Shown here: piece after piece, positions 20,924 to 31,400 of the stretch | Numbering within the stretch: the stretch's first letter is position 1 | Layout of the letters: every line of letters starts with the position of its first letter | Source of the DNA: Gnetum montanum | Taxonomy: Eukaryota > Streptophyta > Gnetopsida > Gnetales > Gnetaceae | Direction: 5' to 3' | Assembly: GCA_015680685.1 (NCBI GenBank) | Contig: MNCI01034199.1 | Coordinates: forward strand, 182,824-227,852 | Length of the DNA stretch: 45,029 nt | Translations under genes and position numbers: made by a program | Notes under the pieces: generated by a model | What the model was told of the DNA's origin: nothing | What the model saw: the letters and a program-made list of their open reading frames with translations, nothing else | Database searches by the model: none

Positions 20924-21480
20924 TAAAAAGTGCTTGAAATTGTCGAGAGGGAAGCGGATGGAGGCCAATGTTGCTTACTGGCTGGATTTGGAGTGGAGTG
21001 TGTATGCTTCGGTCCGCCGCTCGGTCCGGGAGGCGAGTCTGCATGGATCCGCGTCGTGGCACAAGCGTGCACAGCTGGCTACGCGCGTGCTGCCACTGTG
21101 ATGGTGGAGGGTCCAAGCGCGTGTCCCCTGGAGGGGAAGGTCCTATGGCACCTACGTGCTCAGGACACAGATTGCATGGGCTTTCCATTCGACCCATCTT
21201 GAAACACAGACCAAGGAGTCTAACATGCGTGCGAGTCGTCGGGTTTGAAAACCTGCATGGCGCAAGGAAGCTGAAAGGTGGGATCCGTGCGTGGGCGCAG
21301 AGCACCATCCACCGACCTTGATCTTGTTGAGAAGGGTTTGAGTGAGAGCATGTCTGTTGGAACCTGAAAGATGGTGAACTATGCCTGAGCAGGACGAAGC
21401 CAGAGGAAACTCTTGTGGAGGCCCATCACGATACTGACGTGCAAATCGTTCGTCTGACTTGGGTATAGGGGTGAAAGACT

Positions 21481-21513
<33 letters not shown>

Positions 21514-22145
21514 TTTTCCCTCAGGATAGCTGGAGCTTGGGCTCTCGAGTTTTATCAGGTAAAGCAAATGATTAGAGGCATCAGGGGCCCAACGTCAGGG
21601 GATCCGGAGACACCGGTGAGGGCCCTGGGAAGAGTTATCTTTTCTTTTTAACAACCTGCCCACCCTGAAATCGGCTCAACCAGAGATAGGGTCCAGCAGC
21701 TGGAAGAGCACCGCACGTCCTGCGGTGTCCGGTGAGCCCTCGGCGACCCCTAAAAATTCAGAGAACTGAGTACCATTCATGCCCGGTTGTACTCATAGCC
21801 GCATCAGGTCTCCAAGGTGAACAACCTCTAGTCCATAGAACAATGTAGGTAAGGGAAGTCGGCAAAATGGATCCGTAACTTCAGGAAAAGGATTGGCTCT
21901 GAGGGTTGGGCCTAGGGGTCTATGTCCTGAACCCATGGGCTGTTGAGGGCCTGCCTGAGCCACTTCCGTGGCGACAGTAGGCCCTTGCGTGCCGGTCATG
22001 CAACGGATGCAGAGCACCCTCCCCCCCTCCACGGGGGAGGGCTTTCCCTAGGCAATGAACAACCAGATCAGAACTAGCTCAGACAAGGGGAATCTGACTA
22101 TTTAATTAAAATAAAGCATTGCAATGGTCCCTACGGATGCTGACG

Positions 22146-22179
<34 letters not shown>

Positions 22180-22354
22180 AGTGAAGAAATTCAACCAAGC
22201 GCAGGTAAACGGTGGGAGTAACTATGAATCTCTTAAGGTAGCCAAATGCCTCATCATCTAATTAGTGATGTGCATGAATGGATTAACAAGATTCCCACTG
22301 TCCCTGCCTACTATCTAGCGAAACCACAGCCAAGAGAACGGGCTTGGCAGAATC

Positions 22355-22392
<38 letters not shown>

Positions 22393-22904
22393 TGACTTTG
22401 TGAAATGACTTAAGAGGTGTAGAATAAGTGGGAGCCGCTTGCAGCGCAAGTGAAATACCACTACTTTTAACGTTATTTTACTTACTCCGTTGGTCAGGAA
22501 TGGGGCATGGCCTTGGCTTTTGGACCCAAGATGCGCCTCAGTGCATCGATCTGCATGGAAGATAGAGTTAGGTGGGGAGTTTGGCTGGGGCGGAACATCT
22601 GTTAAAAGATAACACAGGTGTCCTAAGATGAGCTCAACGAGAACAGAAATCTCGTGTGGAACAGAAGGGTAAAAGCTCATTTGATTTTTATTTTCAGTAC
22701 GAATACAAACCGTGAAAGCATGGCCTATTGATCCTTTAGATCTTCGGAATTTGAAGCTAGAGGTGTCAGAAAAGTTACCATAGGGATAACTGGCTTGTGG
22801 AAGCCAAGCATTCATAGCGATGTTGCTTTTTGATACTTCGATGTCGGCTCTTCCTATCATTATGAAGCAAAATTCACCAAGTGTTGGATTTTTCACCCAC
22901 CAAT

Positions 22905-22959
<55 letters not shown>

Positions 22960-23368
22960 ATGATGCGCGCCGCGATAGTAATTCAACTTAGTACGAGAGG
23001 AACCATTGATTCACACAATTGGTCATCGTGTTTGGTTGAAAAGCCAGTGACGCGAAGCTACCATATGTCGAATTATGACTGAATGACTCTAAGTTAGAAT
23101 CCATGCTAGAGGCGGCGCCTCTTTCCTCGTCGGTTGCTATGTGACCTGCGGTAGGGGTGGCTTCGTTGCTCCCGTTGGCATGTGTCGATGGTACCCCCTG
23201 GTCCTGCCTGCACGGTGGGGGCACTAGGGGCCATGTAGTTTCATTTCGAGCGGTCAGCGAGAAGAATCCTTTGCAGATGACTTAAATACACGATGGGGTA
23301 TTGTAAGTGGCAGAGTGGCCTTGCTGCCACGATCCACTGAGATTCGGCCTCTTATCGTCGAGATTCGT
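20533..23368 (+). rRNA. 26S rRNA gene with large internal deletion (probable pseudogene)
   Basis: This encodes the large-subunit rRNA. The start has GTTTAAGCATATAACTAAGC, the sarcin-ricin loop core AGTACGAGAGGAACC is at 22990-23004, and the end CACTGAGATTCGGCC matches plant 26S. The length is 2836 bp against about 3380 in plants. The loss is internal: after AATGATTAGAGGCATC the sequence jumps at about 21590-21600 to the block GGAGACACCGGTGAGGG and GGGAAGAGTTATC. This removes roughly 550-650 nt of domain II, including the GTPase-associated centre (GTGTGTAACAACTCACC is absent). Peptidyl-transferase-region changes include TTACCACAGGG to TTACCATAGGG (22781) and GATCCTTCGATG to GATACTTCGATG (22835). 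A working ribosome could not be built from this copy. Confidence 0.93.
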
Positions 23369-23434
23369 GATCCTCACTCTCTCTACCTCATTCTCTTTCT
23401 CCATCTCTTTCTTTCGCTTTGTCTCCCTCCGCAG
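23369..23434 (+). terminator. 3' ETS pyrimidine-rich tract after 26S (unit 2)
   Basis: The same C/T-rich tract seen at 52-120 (CTCTCTCTACCTCATTCTC, TTTCTTTCGC) directly follows the complete 26S copy. A termination or processing role is inferred from position. Confidence 0.4.
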
Positions 23435-23652
23435 GCGCCTCGCCGCGTCTCATACCCTCATCTCGTGGGGTCATGCATTTGACTTGCCCTTCATGGGCAC
23501 ATGCGCACACACACATGCATGCACGAGGCCCTTTCGTAAATTTGCGTCGTGTTGGCAGTGAACATCCCCTCTGCATGTGAGGTTGCACGAAGTCAGAGGC
23601 CGCAGTGCAACCTTCCTGATGAGGTTTCCGCTCTCACACATGACCCTCGTGA
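23435..23652 (+). other. IGS 2 segment without recognised repeat
   Basis: This is the counterpart of 121-335. It contains the ACACACACATGCATGC stretch near 23508. No gene or RNA was recognised. Confidence 0.5.
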
Positions 23653-23706
23653 CAAAATTCGCAAGCGTGCAGCATGGGGAGAGGTAGCGTTCTCACTGGG
23701 AGCACC
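23653..23706 (+). promoter_or_regulatory. Truncated spacer promoter P0'
   Basis: It has the same internally deleted promoter module as at 336-389, with GCAG joined to CATGGGGAGAGG. The deletion therefore predates the separation of the two units. Confidence 0.6.
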
Positions 23707-23717
23707 GCACGGTGCTC
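23700..23717. repeat. Perfect 8-bp hairpin at P0'
   Basis: GAGCACCG-CA-CGGTGCTC is identical to 383-400. Confidence 0.7.
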
Positions 23718-23849
23718 TCGCGATAGTGCGCTCTCCAAGGGAGCACCTTGCAAAGCTGCATTGGCACGAATGCTCCTGTGAGACCAAGTGTGTTTGCCAA
23801 ATGGGCCCCCGTGTGACCAAGCATTGGCAGAACGGGGAACCCTCGAGAC

Positions 23850-23933
23850 CAAATTTGTAAGGGTGCAAAAGACGGTTTGGCTGAAACTGGCCCAATCAAC
23901 ATATACATGGAGAGGTAGCGTTCTCCCTGGGAG
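23850..23933 (+). promoter_or_regulatory. Spacer promoter-like element P1'
   Basis: The module is orthologous to P1. The box reads TATACATGGAGAGG and is degenerate in a different way from P1 (TATACGCGG). Confidence 0.6.
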
Positions 23934-24183
23934 TAGCTCGTGACCAAGTGTTGACCATACGGTCCCTCGTGACCAACTATTGGCCCATATGGTCCCTCTT
24001 GTCCAAGGGTTGGCCCAACCGTCCTTGGTGACCAACTATTGGACCAACAGACTCTCGTGACCAAGTGTTGGCCAAATGGACCCTCGCGACCAAGGGTTGG
24101 CCCAACCGTCCCTTGTGACCAACTATTGGTCCAACCGTCCCTCATGGCCAAGGGTTGGGGTTGGCCCAACCATCCCTCGTGAA

Positions 24184-24250
24184 CAAATTTACAAGGGTGC
24201 AGGATGGTATGGCTCAAACTGGCCCAATAAGCATATATGGGGAGAGGTAA
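24184..24250 (+). promoter_or_regulatory. Spacer promoter-like element P2'
   Basis: The element has box GCATATATGGGGAGAGG and the same shortened 3' side (GTAAATGG) as P2. Confidence 0.6.
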
Positions 24251-24364
24251 ATGGTCCCTCCTGACCAACTGTTGGACCAACAGACCCTTGTGACCAAGGG
24301 TTGGCCCAACAGTTGGCCCAACGGTCCCTCGTGACCAAGTGTTCACCAAAGGGTCCCTCATGAC

Positions 24365-24450
24365 CAAATTTATAAGGGTGCCAGATGGTATAGCTGAAAC
24401 TGGCCCAATCAGCGTATATGGGGAGAGGTAGCGTTCTCCCAGGGAGCACC
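24365..24450 (+). promoter_or_regulatory. Spacer promoter-like element P3'
   Basis: This is a full-length module with box GTATATGGGGAGAGG, matching the variant in P3. Confidence 0.65.
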
Positions 24451-24691
24451 TTGCATAGCTGCGCTGGCACGAGCACTTTCATGTGAATAAGTGGTTGGCC
24501 AAATGGTCCCTCGTGACCAAGTGTTGAACCAACGGTCCCTCATGACCAAGGGTTGGCCAAACCGTCCCTCGTGGGCAAGGGTTGGCCCAACGGTCCCTCG
24601 TGACCAAGAGTTCGCCAAATGGTCCCTCATGACCAAGTGTTCGCCAAACGGTCCCTCGTGACCAAGTGTTGTCCCAACGGTTCCTCGTGAC

Positions 24692-24777
24692 CAAATTTAT
24701 AAGGGTGCAGGACGGTACTGCTGAAACTGGCCCAATCAGCATATATTGGGAGAGGTAGCGTTCTCCCTGGGAGCACC
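24692..24777 (+). promoter_or_regulatory. Spacer promoter-like element P4'
   Basis: This is a full-length module with box CATATATTGGGAGAGG, matching the variant in P4. Confidence 0.65.
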
Positions 24778-25423
24778 TTGCATAGCTGCACTGGCACGAG
24801 CACTTTCACATGAATAAGTGTTGGCCAAATGGTCCCTCATGACCAAGTGTTGAACCAACGGTCCCTCGTGACCAAGGGTTGGCCCAACGGTCCCTCGTGG
24901 CCAAGGGTTGGCCCAACGGTCCCTCATGACCAAGTGTTCACCAAATGGTCCCTCGTGACCAAGTGTTCGCCAAATGGTCCCTCGTGACCAAGTGTTCGCC
25001 TAACGGTCCCTTGTGGCCAAGGGTTTTCCCAACGATCCCTTGTGACCAGGGGTTGGCCCAACAGTCCCTCGTGGCCAAGGGTTGGCCCAATGGTCCCTCG
25101 TGACCAAGTGTTCGCCAAACAGTCCCACGTGACCAAGTGTTCGCTAAACGGTCCCTCGTGACCAAGGGTTGCCCCAGCGGTCCCTCGTGACCAAGTGTTC
25201 ACCAAACGGTCCCTCATGACCAAGTGTTGGCCCAACGATCCCTCGTGACCAAGTGTTGGTGCAACGGATGCTCATGACCAAGGGTTGGCCCAACGGTCCC
25301 TCATGACCAAGTGTTTGCCAAACGGTCCCTCGTGACCAATGGTTGCCCCAACGGTCCCTCGTGACCAAGTGTTCACCAAACGGTCCCTCGTGATAAATTT
25401 TTTGCCTAATGGTCCCTTGTGAC

Positions 25424-25509
25424 CAAATTTATAAGGGTGCAGGATGGTATGGCTAAAACTGGCCCAATCAGCATATATGGGGAGAGGTAGCATTCTTCTT
25501 GGGAGCACC
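25424..25509 (+). promoter_or_regulatory. Spacer promoter-like element P5'
   Basis: This is a full-length module with intact CATATATGGGGAGAGG. It is preceded by the decayed partial block TGATAAATTTTTTGCC, as in P5. Confidence 0.7.
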
Positions 25510-25894
25510 TTGCATAGCTGCGCTGGCACGAGCACTTTCACATGACCAAGTGATGGCCCAATGGACCCTCGTAACCAAGTGTTGTCCAAACAGTCCCTCA
25601 TGACCAAGTGTTGAACCAACGGTCCCTCGTGACCAAGTGTTCGCCAAACAGTCCCTCGTGACCAAGTGTTTACCAAACGGTCCCTCATGACCAAGTGTTG
25701 GCCCAACGGTCCCTCGTGACCAAGTGTTGGTGCAACGGATGCTCATGACCAAGGGTTGGCCCAACGGTCCCTCGTCACCAAGTGTTTGCCAAATGGTCCC
25801 TTGTGACCAAGTGTTTGCCAAACGGTCCCTCGTGACCAAGGGTTGCCCCAACGGTCCCTCGTGACCAAGTGGGAGCCCAACGGTCCCTCATGAC

Positions 25895-25980
25895 CAAATT
25901 TATAAGGGTGCAAGATGGTACGGCTGAAACTAACCTAATCAGCATATATGGGGAGAGGTAGCATTCTCCCTGGGAGCACC
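25895..25980 (+). promoter_or_regulatory. Spacer promoter-like element P6'
   Basis: This is a full-length module with CATATATGGGGAGAGG and the TAACCTAATCAG variant shared with P6. Confidence 0.7.
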
Positions 25981-26521
25981 TTGCATAGCTGCGCTGGCAC
26001 GAGCACTTTCACGTGACCAAGTGATGGACCAACGGACCCTCGTAACCAAGTGTTGGTCAAACGGCCCTCGTGACCAAGTGTTGAACCAATGGTCCCTTGT
26101 GACCACAGGTTGGCCCAACTGTCCCTCATGGCCAAGGGTTGGCCCAACGGTCCCTCGTGACCAAGTGTTTGCCAAACGGTCCCTCGTGACCAAGTGTTGG
26201 CCCAACGGTCCCTCTTGAGCAAGTGTTGGCGCAACGGATGCTCATGACCAAGGGCTAGCCTAACGGTCCCTCATGACGAAGTGTTCGCCAAACGGTCCCT
26301 CGTGACCAACTGTTCACCAAACGGTCCCTCGTGACCAAGTGTTCACCAAACGGTCCCTCGTGACCAAGGGCTGGCCCAAAGGTCCCTCGTGACCAAGTGT
26401 TCGCCAAACGATCCCTCATGACCAACTGTTTACCAAACGGTCCATCGTGACCAAGGGTTGGCCCAACGGTCCCTCGTGACCAAGTGTTGGCCCAACGGTC
26501 CCTCGTGACCAAATTTATAAG

Positions 26522-26823
26522 NNNNNNNNNNNNNNNNNNNNNNNNNNNNNNNNNNNNNNNNNNNNNNNNNNNNNNNNNNNNNNNNNNNNNNNNNNNNNNN
26601 NNNNNNNNNNNNNNNNNNNNNNNNNNNNNNNNNNNNNNNNNNNNNNNNNNNNNNNNNNNNNNNNNNNNNNNNNNNNNNNNNNNNNNNNNNNNNNNNNNNN
26701 NNNNNNNNNNNNNNNNNNNNNNNNNNNNNNNNNNNNNNNNNNNNNNNNNNNNNNNNNNNNNNNNNNNNNNNNNNNNNNNNNNNNNNNNNNNNNNNNNNNN
26801 NNNNNNNNNNNNNNNNNNNNNNN
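26522..26823. other. Assembly gap (302 N) inside a promoter module
   Basis: The run of N begins right after CAAATTTATAAG and ends right before GCTGAAACTGGCCCAATC. In one intact module these two blocks are only about 20 bp apart. The gap is thus either mis-sized or holds at least part of a 29-bp array plus an additional promoter copy. Confidence 0.95.
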
Positions 26824-26881
26824 GCTGAAACTGGCCCAATCAGCATATATGGGGAGAGGTAGCGTTCTCCCTGGGAGCACC
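26824..26881 (+). promoter_or_regulatory. Spacer promoter-like element P7' (5' part in gap)
   Basis: This is the downstream two-thirds of the module, with intact box CATATATGGGGAGAGG and GTAGCGTTCTCCCTGGGAGC. The upstream block is lost in the N run. Confidence 0.65.
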
Positions 26882-27237
26882 TTGCATAGCTACGCTGGCA
26901 CAAGCACTTACACATGACCAAGTGATGGCCCAACGGACCCTCGTAACCAAGTGTTGGCCTAACGGTTTCTCGTGACCAAGTCTTGAACCAACGGTCCCTC
27001 ATGACCAAGTGTTGGTCCAATAGAAAATCGTGACCAAGGGTTGGCCCAACGGTCCCTCATGGCCAAGTGTTGGCCCAATCGTCCCTCATGACCAAGTGTT
27101 CACCAAACGGTCCCTCGTGACCAAGGGTTGGCCCAATGGTCCCTCATGGCCAAGGGTTGGCCCAATGGTCCCTCATGACCAAGTGTTCGCCAAACGGTCC
27201 CTCGTGACCAAGTGTTGGCCCAACGGTCCCTCGTGAT

Positions 27238-27318
27238 CAAATTTATAAGGGTGCAGGATGGTACGGCTAAAACTGGTCCAATCAGCATATATGGCGAGAG
27301 GTAGCGTTCTCCCTGGGC
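27238..27318 (+). promoter_or_regulatory. Spacer promoter-like element P8'
   Basis: The box is CATATATGGCGAGAGG (one G to C against P8). It has the same shortened CTCCCTGGGCACGAGC tail as P8. Confidence 0.65.
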
Positions 27319-27598
27319 ACGAGCACTTTCACATGAATAAGTGTTGGCCAAACGGTCCCTCATAACCAAATGTTGAACCAACGGTCCCTCGTGACGAAGG
27401 GTTGGCCCAACCATCCCTTGTGACCAACTGTCGGCCCAACAGTCCCTCGTGACCAAGGGTTGGCCCAACGGTCCCTCATGACCAAGTGTTTGCCAAACGG
27501 TCCCTCGTGACCAAGGGTTGGCCCAACGGTCCCTCGTGACCAAGTGTTCGCCAAACGGTCCCTCATGACCAAGTGGTAGCCCAATGGTCCCTCGTGAC

Positions 27599-27684
27599 CA
27601 AATTTATAAGGGTGTAGGATGGTACGGCTGAAACTGGCCCAATCAGCATATATGGGGAGAGGTAGTGTTCTCCCTTGGAGCACC
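27599..27684 (+). promoter_or_regulatory. Spacer promoter-like element P9'
   Basis: This is a full-length module with intact CATATATGGGGAGAGG, orthologous to P9. Confidence 0.7.
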
Positions 27685-27889
27685 TTGCATAGCTGCGCTG
27701 GCATGAGCACTTTCACATTACCAAGTGATGGCCCAACGAACCCTCGTAACCAAGTGTTGGCCAAATGGTCCCTCGCTGAGAGCGCCCTCCCTAAGAGCTC
27801 TCTCTATGAGAGCATTTTCCTTCAGCGCACCCTTACTTGGTGCTCTCTCTCTCTGAGAACGCTCTTTTTGAGAACGCGGTGTTCGTGAC

Positions 27890-27975
27890 CAAATTTATAA
27901 TGGTGCAGGATGGTATGGCTAAAACTGGCCCAATCAGCATATATAGGGAGAGGTAGCGTTCTTCCTGGGAGCATC
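27890..27975 (+). promoter_or_regulatory. Spacer promoter-like element P10' (gene-like box)
   Basis: This is the orthologue of P10, with box TATATAGGGAGAGG. The 34-nt palindrome follows it. Confidence 0.65.
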
Positions 27976-27979
27976 GCAC

Positions 27980-28013
27980 GATGCTCTCGTAAGAGCGCTC
28001 TCACGAGAGCACC
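27980..28013. repeat. 34-nt near-perfect palindrome (unit 2)
   Basis: It has the same sequence as 4289-4322, unchanged between the units while surrounding repeats vary. Confidence 0.8.
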
Positions 28014-28371
28014 TTGCATAGATGCGCTGGCAAGAGCACGCTCTCATGAGAGTGCCTCATGCAGGGCTTGTGAGAGCACTCTCCGTGGGAGTGCTTCTAG
28101 CTACACACATGATGGTGTTCTCTCAAGGAGTGTCCTCCATCAGAGAGCCTTGCTTGCATTGCGCATTTGAGAGCGTTCTCAATGAGAGAGCCCTCGTTGA
28201 GAGCATTTTCTTGTAGAGCGCTATTTCTGGAAGTGGCCTCCTTGAAAGCGTTCTTCGTGAGAATGCCCTCCTTGAGAGCGTTCTTCATGAGAGCGCCCTC
28301 CTTGAGCACGCTCTCGGTGGGAGCACCCTCCATGAGAATGCTCTCCTAGAGAGCGCCCTCCTTGAGAGTGC

Positions 28372-28454
28372 ACTCCCGGGGAGAACACTATCTCTCCCTA
28401 TATATGTTGATTGGGCTAGTTTTAGCCATACTATCCCGTGCCCTTATAAATTTG
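28372..28454 (-). promoter_or_regulatory. Inverted spacer promoter-like element P11'
   Basis: On the minus strand this is a full module with box TATATAGGGAGAGATAG, orthologous to 4681-4763. The inversion is therefore an inherited part of the unit and not a local assembly flip. Confidence 0.75.
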
Positions 28455-31400
28455 GTCACGAAGCTCCATTCTGCCAACGCTTGGTCGAGAGCATCTCCTA
28501 AAGAATGTTCTCAGTGAGAGCGGCCTTTTGGAGAGCATCTCCTAAAGAACGTTCTCAGTGAGAGCGGCCTTTCGGAGAGCGTTCTTCTTGTGAGTGCCTT
28601 GGGCTAGCACGTGACATTGTTCTCCTGGAGAGTGCCTTCATTGAGAGCTCCTTTTTGAAGGATGCCCTCCCCGAGAGCGACCTCCTTGAGACCACTTTGC
28701 ATTGTGCACCTAAGAGTGTTCTCCTTGAGAGCATACTTGTTGAGAGCGTTCTCTTGGAGAGCACCCTTCTTGAGATCGGTCTCGCTAGGGGCGCCCTCCT
28801 TGAGAGCATTCTCATTGAGAGCATAGTCCATTAGAGTGGCCTTCTGAAGATCTTTCTCCTTGAGAGGGCCCTCGTTGGGAGCATTCTCCCTGTAACACCC
28901 TAGTTGAGAGCATTCTATCATAGAGCACCCTTCCTAAGAGCACCCTCCCTGAGAACGCCCTCCTTGAGAGCAGTCTCCTTGAGGACATCCTCATGGGTAG
29001 CGTTCTCACTGTTGCACCCTCGTTGAGAGTAGTCTGCCAGGAGAACACCCTTCTTGAGAGCGGTCTCCCTGAGAGCATGCTCATGGGGAGTGGTCTTCGT
29101 AAGAGTGCCCTCCTTGAGAATGCCCTTCTTGAGAGCAATCTTCCTGAGGACGACTTCATCGTGAACATTCTCCCCTCAAGCACCCTCATCAGGAGCAGTC
29201 TCCTTGGGAGCGGTCTTCCTAAGTGTGCCCTTCCTGAGAACGCCATCCTTGAGAGCAATCTCACTGAGGATGCCCTCATCGAGAGTGCTCTCCCTGGAGC
29301 ACCCTCATTGAGAGCGCCCTTGTCAGGATGAGTCTCCTTGGAAGTGGTCTTCTTAAGAGTGCCCTCCCTGAGAACGTCCTCCTTGAGAGCAATCTCACTA
29401 AGGATGCTTTCATCGGGAGCATTCTCCCTGGAGCACCCTCCTTGAGAGCGGTCTCTATGACAGCACCCTCATCAGAAGCGTTCTCCTTGGAGCACCCTCA
29501 TTGAGAGTGTTTTTTCGAAGAGTTCCCTCCTTGAGAGCATTCTCCCTGAGAGCATCCTTCGTTAGAGCGGCCTCCGTGAGAGCGTTCTCCATGAGAGCAC
29601 CTTGCATTACGCACGTGAGAGTTTTCAGCTTGAGAGCATTCTTTCATAGAGCACCCTTCCTAAGAGCGTCCTCCCTAAGAACGTCCTCCTTGAGAGTGGT
29701 CTCCCTGAGGACGTCCTCATCGGTAGCGTTCTCCTTGGAGCACCCTCGTTGAGAGCGGTCTCTCTGAGAACGCGCTCATGGGGAGTGGTCTACTTGAGAG
29801 TGGTCTTCATAAGAGTGCCCTCCCTGAGAACGCCCTCCCTGAGAATGGTCTCCCTGAGGATGCCTTCATTGGGAGCATTCTCCCTGGAGCACCTTCATTG
29901 AGAGCGCCCCCATCGGGAGCAGTCTCCTTGGGAGCGCCCTTCCTAAGAGCGCCCTCCCTGAGAATGCCCTCCTTGAGAGCGGTATCCCTGAGGACATCCT
30001 CATGGGTAGCGTTCTCCCTGTTGTGCCCTTGTTGAGAGCAGTCTCCCTAAAGAACACACTCCTTGAGAGCGCGCTCATGGGGAGCGGTCTTCGTAAGAGT
30101 GCCCTCCTTGAGAACACCCTTCTTGAGAGCGATCTTGCTGAGGACGACTGCATTGTGAACGTTCTCCTCTCGAGCACCCTCATCGGGAGCAGTCTTCCTA
30201 AGTGTGCCCTCCCTGAGAACGCCCTCCTTGAGAGCAATCTCACTGAGGACGCCCTCATCGGAAGCACTCTCCTTGGAGCACCCTCATTGAGAGCACCCTC
30301 ATCGGGAGGAGTCTCCTTAGGAGCAGTCTTCCTAAGAGTGCCCTCCCTGAGAATGCCCTACTTGAGAGCAATCTCACTGAGGACACTTTCATTGGGAGTG
30401 GTCTCCCTGGAGCACCCTCGTTGAGAGCGGTCTCCCTGGAGAATGCCCTCCTTGAGAGTGGTCTCTGTGATAGTACCCTCATCGGAGCGTTCTCCTTGGA
30501 GCACCCTCGTTGAGAGCAGTCTCTCTGAGAGCGTGCTCATGGGGAGTGGTCTACTTGAGAGCGATCTTTGTAAGAGTGCCCTCCCTAAGAATGGTCTCCC
30601 TGAGGATGCCTTCATCGAGAGTGTTCTCCCTGGAGCACCTTCATTGAGAGCGCCCCCATCAGGAGCAGTCTCCTTGGGAGTGCCCTTCCTAAGAGCGTCC
30701 TCCCTGAGAATGCCCTCGTTGAGAGCGATCTCACTGCAAATGTCCTCATGGGTAGTGTTCTCCCTAGAGTGCCCTCATTGACAGCGGTCTCCCTGGAGAA
30801 TGCCCTCCTTGAGAGCGGTCTTTGTGATAGCGCGCTCATTGGAGCGTTCTCCTTGGAGCACCCTCATTGAGAGCGTTTTGTCGAAGAGTGCCCTCCTTGA
30901 GAGCGTTCTCCCTGAAAGCATCCTCCATTAGAGCAGCCTCCATGAGAGCGTTCTCCATGAGAGCACCTTGTGTTACGCATGTGAGAGTTTTTAGCTTGAG
31001 AGCTTTCTTTCGTAGAGTACCCTTCGTAAGAGCATCCTCCCTGAGAATGCCCTCCTTGAGAGTGGTCTCCCTAAGGACATCCTCATCGGTAACGTTCTCC
31101 TTGGAGCACCCTTGTTGAGAGTGGTCTCTATGAGAGCGCGCTCATGGGGAGTGGTCTACTTGAGAGCGGTCTTCATAAGAGTGCCCTCCCTAAGAATGCT
31201 CTCCCTAAGAACGGTCTCCCTGAGGACACCTTCATCGGGAGTGTTCTCCCTGGAGCGCATTCATTGAGAGTGCCCCCATCGGGAGCAGTCTCCTTGGGAG
31301 TGCCCTTCCTAAGAGCGCCCTCCCTGAGAACACCCTCGTTGAGAGAGATCTCACTGCAGACGCCCTCATGGGTAGCATTCTCCCTGTTGCGCCCTCGTGG

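Larger units (their letters stand above)
23938..27775 (+). repeat. 29-bp tandem repeat array (IGS 2, array I)
   Basis: This array has the same 29-bp family as 622-4085, with CGGTCCCTCGTGACCAAGTG as the core, interrupted by promoters P2' to P9'. It is longer than in IGS 1: the distance from the array start to the inverted promoter is about 374 bp greater, part of which is the N gap at 26522-26823. Units differ mostly by transitions. Confidence 0.9.

Noticed and set aside
20823-21308. Open frames inside 26S, 18S and ITS
   Set aside because: These are shadows of structural RNA genes.
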